Assembly: GCA_905250025.1 (NCBI GenBank)
Contig: CAJNOJ010000070.1
Span: 273,186-337,185, forward strand
DNA length: 64,000 bases
DNA from: Adineta ricciae
Taxonomy: Eukaryota; Rotifera; Eurotatoria; Adinetida; Adinetidae
Direction of reading: 5' to 3'
The notes under the pieces were generated by a model. That model saw only the letters and a program-made list of their open reading frames with translations. It was not told where the DNA came from and did no database searches. Positions 57,101-64,000 of this stretch are shown piece after piece (the first letter of the stretch is position 1; every line of letters starts with the position of its first letter). The position numbers and the translations under genes were made by a program.

Positions 57101-57358
57101 TCGATTCCAGACGTCAAAGGATTATACGTAGCAACACATTGTGAAGGTGGAGCAGCAAACTACGCTAGTACTTTCACGGTAAAGGATTCGATCGGTGCTC
57201 ATATTGATTACAAAGTTGTCTTTCAATGTCGAGTACAACCAGGAAAATTTACCGAACACACAGGTCCGGTGATTAAGGGCAAGGCCTGGCGTGTATTTGA
57301 TGAAAAGGCCATTCGACCATATGGTTTACTACTTCAAGAACAAAAGCAAAACAACTAA
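54138..57358 (+). CDS. stonustoxin/MACPF-like + thioredoxin-like + FnIII + ART-like protein (tandem copy A), two exons
   Basis: Exons 54138-55917 and 55968-57358 join in phase 1 over a 50-bp intron (GTATGT...TTCATAG), giving 1056 residues. The first 260 or so residues resemble the N-terminal MACPF/CDC-like region of stonustoxin-type proteins (entry motif LGRSFQLGMLYD), then a helical FAT-like domain and a thioredoxin-like domain (around CWFNQDNFTSI). Next is one FnIII domain (about 505-595). Exon 2 holds a Pro-rich linker, a conserved block of about 150 residues and a C-terminal domain with WAVAYHGT, GLYVATHC and IRPYGLLL motifs, which I take as an ADP-ribosyltransferase-like fold. No signal peptide. 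Many animals have non-venom relatives of this N-terminus, so a toxin role should not be assumed. Confidence 0.85.
56177..56628 (+). repeat. conversion tract, copy A
   Basis: 452 bp aligned without gaps to 59643-60094 with one mismatch (56212 T against 59678 C, synonymous). The boundaries are abrupt: sequence on both sides is clearly diverged. Confidence 0.92.
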
Positions 57359-57615
57359 CACTTTTCCGTTAGACATATACAGGTGTTTAGAACTTGTTTG
57401 CTTTCACAATACTGCCGTGCACACTCTATACTTCTTATCAACGCGCTTCGCCTAGGATAAAATAGGACCTGTATGTTGCTTGTTATCAAAATGTCTTACT
57501 CGCGGAAAAATATCTTGTATAAATAATAAGGTTTTTTTCCAACATATACACACTGAATCTTTATTAATAAATTCTTGAAATTTCTCTTCATTTCATCACA
57601 AAAATAGATTTCAAA
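57359..57615. promoter_or_regulatory. intergenic spacer/promoter between tandem copies
   Basis: 257 bp between the stop of copy A and the start of copy B. It must contain the 3' processing signals of A and the promoter of B; a TATAAATAATA sequence lies at 57517-57527. No other motif was recognised. Confidence 0.35.
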
Positions 57616-60600
57616 ATGGCAACACGAATCGATCCAACCACTAAAATCGCAGCACTGGGTAGATCCATTCAACCAGGCATGCTCTATGACTATCGGACTG
57701 AGAAGGTCATATCGGATATATTTCTCTGGGGTGAAGACGTAACACCGAAAACGATTAGTTGTCAAAGTTCATCAACGAATAATCGATGTGCAGTGGGTGT
57801 GAAAGATACATTTACGGAAAATGGCGATCTTTTAGGAATTGACGATAATGTTAAATTGAGCGTTGTTGCTAGCCTTGTCGATCTATCAGGTGCATCGATA
57901 TTACTTAGAAATCGTCGAACAACTAACCGTAATCTACGATTGGTTTTCAAACACTCAATAGTAACACATATTCGCTCGTTAACCATGAGCTATGCCAGTA
58001 AACAATATACAAAATATCCCGAAGTATTCGATCAAAAAATGGCCACACATGTAGTTACCGATGTTCTCTATGGCGCTCAATTCATTGTCGTATTTCATCG
58101 AACGATATTTGACAATGAAGATGTTAAAAGCATCCAAGAAAGTCTAGTGCAGCTCTTGGAGAAGATCCCATCATTTCGTTTCACGTCAAATGACCAATTG
58201 ATCTGGAATGATCATGAACGAAAGCTAGCAGAATCATTAACATGTCGATATCATGGTGATCTTCAACTACCATCGGATGCAAAAACTTTTGAACAAGTTG
58301 TAAGATTATACAAAGAATTTCCGAAATTGTTAGGAGCGAACAATAAGTATGCCATACCACAGCAAGTAACAATTTATCCGTTGTATTTATTAGATGATTT
58401 ACGTTCAACAGAAAAACGATTTCATCAAATAGATAACCAAGTTCTGTCGAGAGCACTGGAACTGATTGACAAATTACGGCGATTTTATGTTATTTTAAAT
58501 GATTTGACCGAAGATATTAACTCGTTACAATTGTTTGATAAAAGTAAACAACAATTATCAATATTGAGAAATGAATTTGGCGACTGTGAAGACGACATCG
58601 AAGGACAAATGAGGAGTCTTTTACCGGAGATACGCAGCGGTTCAGTTAAAGAAACAGCATTGATTAATTTATTTACTTTTGTGAATTTCTCAAAAGAACA
58701 AAATGAAAAATTCAACGATTGGATTCGGCATAAAACGCAAGAAATACGAATATTGGCTAATATGTTAAAGGATTTAAAACGACCAGGAAATATTGATTCC
58801 TTAATCGGCTCGTTTGCAGATTTTCAAAGGCAATCAAAACACGAAATTATTTTTCGTTTGATTATACATGTAACCGAAAGAAAATCTCCATTTTTAAAAG
58901 ATCTATTTCGCTCGTTTGATCAACATGTGAAACAGCAAAATGCACAAATCGATTGTTGGTACGATGACAAGAATTTGCCATCAATACAAAACCAAGTTGT
59001 TCGATTTATTCAAGTTGCGAATGATCATCGAAACCAACAGAATATTCATTTTATTGTCAATGAAGAGCATGCCGACGATTTCCAGATGAACAAAGGTGCG
59101 TCCATCCTTCTCTATCAAAACGGTGTTCCGGTCAACTTCGAATTCCCGAACAAACCAGGTCGACCACAAGTAGCAGACGCTTCAAGTTCAAATATAACAC
59201 TTAGATGGACACCTCCCACTTGCGGAAATCGAAGTATCATAAAATACGCAGTTTACGGCAGAAATCCACGGAATCAGCAGTGGCAATTATTTGTAAGAAC
59301 CAAAGATGCTACCACTTCCGTGGTTATTCCCAACCTTAACCCCGGACAATATGAATTCGCAGTACAAGGATATACTTTAGTTAATGCAACCGAATATAGC
59401 GACGCAAGCAATATCATCAGTATGTATATTGTCCTTGAATTCCTAGATCATAGTACCGTTTGACTGTTGTAGGAGTGGAGACACCGCGGCCAATATCTCC
59501 AGTGCACGTTGTGAAATCGACTCCCGCTGTGCCAAAGGTAGCCCAACAAATTACCACACAAAAGGCCACTATTGATGTGACACCTGCGTGGTGTGAACAA
59601 GTGAAACCAATACCTTTGGAGAAAACACGTTTACCACCTGAATTCGACAAAAATTCACCGACCGACGTTCGCACTTACCAATGCTTAGCTACCTATCGAT
59701 CGATGAAAAATAAAACCAAGAACATCGACTTCGTTGTCGAACCTTTCAAAGCAGATGTCGAAAATACGGAAACACTAGTCGTCGTTCTCAACGAACTCGC
59801 CAATCAACTTGGCACACGCTTAACTTTTACCAACTCCGATTTCAAATATGATGACAGTGCTTATCGAACTGCATGTGGTGTGGCTAACCTTGGTAGCATT
59901 CACACGTTTCTTGCTTCAGAAGGACAGTTTCAAACAGCAAAATTTACTCTCCATCTCAATCTTGACTACGATAATTTGACAGCAACGCCTGAAACGTTGC
60001 AGAAGTTTGTTGTAGACAGTATCAATGATATTTCGTCGGTTGTTGGATGTAAAAAAGAATTCATTCGAGTGTTTGAGGTTCAACGAACACAATCAATTTA
60101 TCTTAGCTTCGGCATTACTACTCCTGTGATTGAGGAGACAAAAACTGTCGCTGAAAAAACGAAAGATCAATTAAATGAACCTTCGATAAAACGACGAGGT
60201 GGTATTTTTGAACATTTAATTCCAGAGAGATATGAGTTTAAAAGAGTGCCTGTGCCTGCTCAGCTGCAAATACAAGAAAAAGATCTTGAGCGTGTCCATA
60301 ATCGTAGTTATGACTTTGCTCATGAAGAACGCAGAGGTGGTAAACCATACTATTTCCCCGAAGGATGGTATCGACATGCTTTGAGAGTAGTCGACAAGTA
60401 TCCAGAGGACAAGGCATGGCTTAAAATGGACAACTCGCCAGGTGAATGGGCTGTTGCTTATCATGGTACAAAATCACTTGGAGTTAGAAGTATTGTTGAT
60501 CACGGCTTATCACAGAGTAAAGTAGTTCGTGATATCTTTAAACCCGTCGCAGAAATGCAGAATCCGTCGATTCCAAAAGTCAATGGCTTATATGTAGCAA

Positions 60601-60818
60601 CACATTGTCAAGATGGAGCGTCTGTATATGCTGAACCATTCGACGTCAAGGAAGCAACAAGTCCAGGAAGAAAATGTCAAGTTGTCTTTCAATGTCGAGT
60701 ACAACCGGGAAGATTCACCGTTCATGAAAAGCCCGGAGTAGTGACGACTGGTGACATATGGCGTGTGTTCGACGAAAAAGCCATCAGACCTTATGGACTA
60801 CTTCTGAAATATAATTAA
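57616..60818 (+). CDS. stonustoxin/MACPF-like + thioredoxin-like + FnIII + ART-like protein (tandem copy B), two exons
   Basis: Exons 57616-59419 and 59473-60818 join in phase 1 over a 53-bp intron and give 1049 residues. The layout is identical to copy A: MACPF-like N-terminus (LGRSIQPGMLYD), helical FAT-like part, thioredoxin-like domain (around CWYDDKNLPSI), FnIII (LRWTPPTCGNRSIIKYAVYG), conserved block, and a C-terminal domain with WAVAYHGT and IRPYGLLL. The N-terminal halves have diverged strongly, whereas part of exon 2 is nearly identical in DNA to copy A. The C-terminal domain differs in its middle. It is convergent with the FUSC gene (115 bp between ends). Function is unknown; membrane attack or immune sensing are possibilities, not evidence-based conclusions. 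Confidence 0.85.
59643..60094 (+). repeat. conversion tract, copy B
   Basis: Partner of 56177-56628, at a constant offset of 3466 bp. Confidence 0.92.
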
Positions 60819-60933
60819 TAATGACTCTACTTGATTACGTTTGCATTTTATAGACTTTCTTTAGAAAATAAAAACTCTTCTATCTTCTACATGTAGAAAA
60901 AGTTACAATAACAGCATATATTCCGAAAATAAA

Positions 60934-63781
60934 CTAAAAGAATCGGTATACAGATGTTGTTTCTAATTCAAAAATCGTATGAATAGTTGTACCAAGAGCC
61001 ATTGCTGCTTGCGCTAACTGTATTGTTGAGTAATACATCGCCGATATAGCAACAAATATCGATTCAGCTTGATGACTATTTACATAAGGTACAAAACTGG
61101 ACAGATCTTCCCCTTGTTTCGACTTATCTATGTAATAATCTAAGGAACGATTCACAGAATTTTGGTGTTCATTTTGAAGACGAACTACTATAGAATGAAG
61201 TTCCATGAGACGTTGTTGATTTTCCGCTAAATTTCCTTTGATCAATTTCTTTTTTCTATGTGATATTCGTATTCGACTTCATCGATAATATGTCGTATGT
61301 GTTAAAGTCAAATAAGATATCCAGAGATCAATGCAATCACTTAATTGCCGACTTAAATCCAACAGTTCACCGTGTAGATCAGGAAGAAATCGTCCGCCAG
61401 CAGCGTTTAATCGTAACTCATCAATTTGATTCTTATCATCCATTGAACAATCATTAATCTGCATTAACTATAAAAGAATAAGAAAAGTTTGATTGACACA
61501 AAATCGCTAAAGTATCTGTACTGTCGCATGCATGTTATGTAACATTCGAAACATATCAAGTTGTTGTTTAATCAAGAGATCATATTGACTTGGTGAAAAT
61601 CCATAATTGAACCACCAAATTGATGGTTCGAGCGAGGCATAATTCAATTGAATTCGTTGAGAACTAATCAATTGATGAAAATGACGTCGTTGTAGATCTA
61701 TATGAAATTTAATCTCTTCTTCTTCATTCATACTTAGCGAATATCTTCGAGCATGCTGATGCTGAAAGAATTGATCATACACAGAATGTATCGATTCCGT
61801 GGCACGACGGCATGTTTTCAATGTATCTACAACAAGATAGTCATCCTTTTTCAACCAATAAACACAAGTTATAATACCTTGAATATTAGTTTTCAATAGA
61901 TCCACAGCAAACGTTGGAAAGATTAAAACAGTCAAAAACATACCCACACCGATACCAATAATACTCTCTTGAATACGAAGAAGAACATAATTTCCTTGAC
62001 GGAAAACATCGCCATACAATCGACCTAAGTTCACAACGATCGGAGTCGATGCAGCCACTGTTGCAGCATAATCCCACTGAGGGATCAATTTCAAATAGCC
62101 GCATAACAATAACCAGGGAACGAGCATGGCAAAAATCTTATACGATTCCTCACCAACTGCTGCATAGATCGCATATGCCCACATAGAACCTAAAATTTAC
62201 AATGCGAAAACCGATCAAAACCATTCAACTGGTTTCTACCGAGTAAAGTGCCAACTAATCTCAATTTCATCGTTGTCAATGCTCCACCAACCGTATCACC
62301 TTGTGTCATACAAAGACCAATAAGGATCCATTGTCCATTAGCAAAACTATTTGCGAGACTAGGAACCATAACAAAGATTGATCCGACTCCAATAATTAAC
62401 ATACTTTTGAATGCTGAAATAATTCTCGGCCAATCAAAATGAAATTTACAATAATCTTTCAGACATGTTCGAACTTGAGTGGTTTTCGATGTTTTCTCTC
62501 GTTGACGGTTGATTGTAGTTATTTGTGTTAATAAACGAGCGATTGCGTCAAGTTGAAAGAAGAAGAATGTATGAGAAAGATGGTCGTCGGACTGTGTCTT
62601 GGTACCTGTGAGAAAAACCTCTTCAATACGATGAAGACGAACTTGTTTGTACGCCGAATTCAACGATTCTATTGCTAATTGTAAATTAGTTAATCGGTTA
62701 TGGAATGTATCTGTATTAACTAACGACGAGGAAATCAAACTATCAATAACCATCGATTGATTCGATATGAAATCTAATAAATTTGATTCTAATTGCTTGA
62801 CCAGATCTTGATGATATTTATTAAACGTACATTGTTCAATCATAGCTTGTAACGAACAAACATGGAACATCAACGATGTGATCAAATCTACCTGTTGTTC
62901 AATCGATAAACTGAAAATCTCATTTCGATGTCGAGTAAATATCCATTGTAATAATCGACACGGTTCGAGATAAACTTCGTTGAGTCGTTGTCTCGTTTCA
63001 TTCATAGTGTTTCTCAATCGTCGTTCGACAATGGCAGCACGAGCTAATGAAACTTTCGCAGCTGTTGAGTCATAACAGAGAAATGCTTGAATAAGAAACG
63101 CTTGCATTTGATCGAGATGAAATAAACAATAATTGACACGATTTTCGATATCTAATGTGGCGAAGAGAGGAAAGAAAAGAAGAGAAACAAGCACGGCGAC
63201 GAACATGCCAAGAACGAAATCGGCAAGTAATTCGAAAGCAAATGTGGCACGAATTGTTTGTTCGTTGATAATACTAACAAAAAAGATGGCATTGAACCAA
63301 AGAGAAAGTTTTCGAAATTGTAACTAGAAAAAACAAAGAAGGTTGAGAGAAGAGGAAACAGAAGATCGAAATAGAATCTTACTGTTCGACATCGATATGA
63401 AATACAAAACGAAGAAAGAAGCAATAAGATTTCTCCGACGAGATAATTTTGATAAGACAAGCCGAGTGTTTGAATAAGAAAAAGAAACATCGATAGCGGA
63501 ATGATCACTGACGTGACATGAAGTGTTGTTGATAGAGTTGCTCCAAATGTTTCTTGTATACATAAAACTCCTAAGTTTGGTATCATGTAGATTTGTCCTA
63601 AATGAAGACGTAATGGTGTGGCGTAAGCAACGAAACTACCGATGAGAAATGTAAGAACTAATCGAAAGGCATATTGTAGACGACGCGTAAATGCGGAATG
63701 AAGATAGATTGAAGATGTTTTGATATGATAATAGTTGAAGTAAAAACGACGAATGGAACGGAAAATTGTTGATAGCGTCAT
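60934..63781 (-). CDS. FUSC/aromatic-acid-exporter-like membrane protein, about five exons
   Basis: Exons 63383-63781, 62240-63323, 61522-62189 and one starting at 61467 join in frame. The last exon ends at 60934, but I could not fix the join between 61467 and 60934 with confidence. The protein is roughly 850-900 residues. It has an N-terminal hydrophobic block (LTFLIGSFVAYATPLRLHLGQIY, LHVTSVIIPLSMFLFLIQTL, LLADFVLGMFVAVLVSLLFFP), a long helical cytosolic section and a second membrane block (SMLIIGVGSIFVMVP, NGQWILIGLCMTQGDTVGGALTTMKLRLVGTLLG, ESIIGIGVGMFLTVLIFP). This two-block layout is that of FUSC/ArAE-family proteins, which in bacteria and plants export aromatic acids or malate. The animal role and substrate are unknown. 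Confidence 0.82.
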
Positions 63782-64000
63782 AGACTGTTTTCGATATCGA
63801 AAGGAAAATAGCTTTTGGATGCGTCACAATTGTGAATGTGATATAGTGCATACGATTGTTTCGTTAGAATAGGGTATTGTACGTATCGGGCTTTTCTTTT
63901 TCTTATCAAAACAAAAGGAAAGAAAGAAATGTGACTTTGCAATGAATTGAATTGATTGGTATGATAAATCTATGATGAGTTGCATTTTAGTTATCGAACC
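63782..64000. other. upstream region of the FUSC gene
   Basis: The last 219 bp hold no recognised gene; presumably the promoter of the leftward FUSC gene. Confidence 0.4.

Noticed and set aside
54138-60818. Four separate genes instead of two
   Set aside because: In both copies a 50-53 bp GT-AG intron bridges the two long frames in the same phase at the end of the FnIII domain, which is too consistent for chance.
1-64000. tRNA, rRNA, CRISPR array or telomeric repeat
   Set aside because: I looked for cloverleaf-type T-arm motifs, spaced direct repeats and short G-rich telomere-like arrays and saw none I could support.

Overview
The window reads as nuclear DNA of a bdelloid rotifer (an Adineta- or Rotaria-like animal). 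It is AT-rich. Introns are mostly 45-70 bp with GT-AG ends, and genes are densely packed on both strands. Animal genes (TRPM channel, rhodopsin-like GPCRs, Argonaute, LYRM1, neprilysin-type peptidase, PLAC8, RBR ligase) sit beside intronless or metabolically unusual genes of the sort bdelloids often carry (FG-GAP and kelch propellers, sugar-dehydrogenase propeller, pirin, ADP-ribosylglycohydrolase). The species call is inference, since no rRNA or mitochondrial marker is present. I rebuilt exon structures by hand from splice sites and reading-frame phase. Where I give exon coordinates the joins keep frame; the FUSC gene has one unresolved join and is marked as such.

Layout. 0-8 kb: a secreted-type FG-GAP propeller protein running off the left edge, two duplicated two-exon GPCRs with an EF-hand/purple acid phosphatase between them, and a 931-bp MITE-like element with long inverted repeats. 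8-16 kb: LYRM1, a decayed amino-acid permease, a seven-blade kelch protein, a short-chain dehydrogenase and a secreted cyclophilin. 16-22 kb: intronless P450, PLAC8 protein, a SPRY-like protein, a small Thr-rich membrane protein and a sialidase. 22-31 kb: a 22-exon TRPM channel and an M13 metallopeptidase. 31-39 kb: a ubiquitin-like/Cys-rich protein, a third GPCR, a decayed flavin monooxygenase and an Argonaute whose PAZ region is missing at an assembly N. 39-45.5 kb: pirin, ADP-ribosylglycohydrolase, ART-LRR protein, SPRY protein and a small unknown gene. 45.5-50 kb: gene-poor, with decayed coding fragments. 50-54 kb: RBR E3 ligase, sugar-dehydrogenase propeller and a tiny EF-hand protein. 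54-61 kb: a tandem pair of large stonustoxin-like/FnIII/ADP-ribosyltransferase-like genes. 61-64 kb: a FUSC-type membrane transporter.

The most interesting theme is ADP-ribosylation and defence-like architecture. An ADP-ribosylglycohydrolase lies tail-to-tail with an arginine-ART/LRR fusion. About 11 kb further on are two tandem genes joining a stonustoxin/MACPF-like N-terminus, a thioredoxin-like domain and FnIII to a C-terminal domain that looks like an ADP-ribosyltransferase fold. The tandem copies share a 452-bp block with one mismatch inside otherwise diverged sequence, a clear gene-conversion signature.
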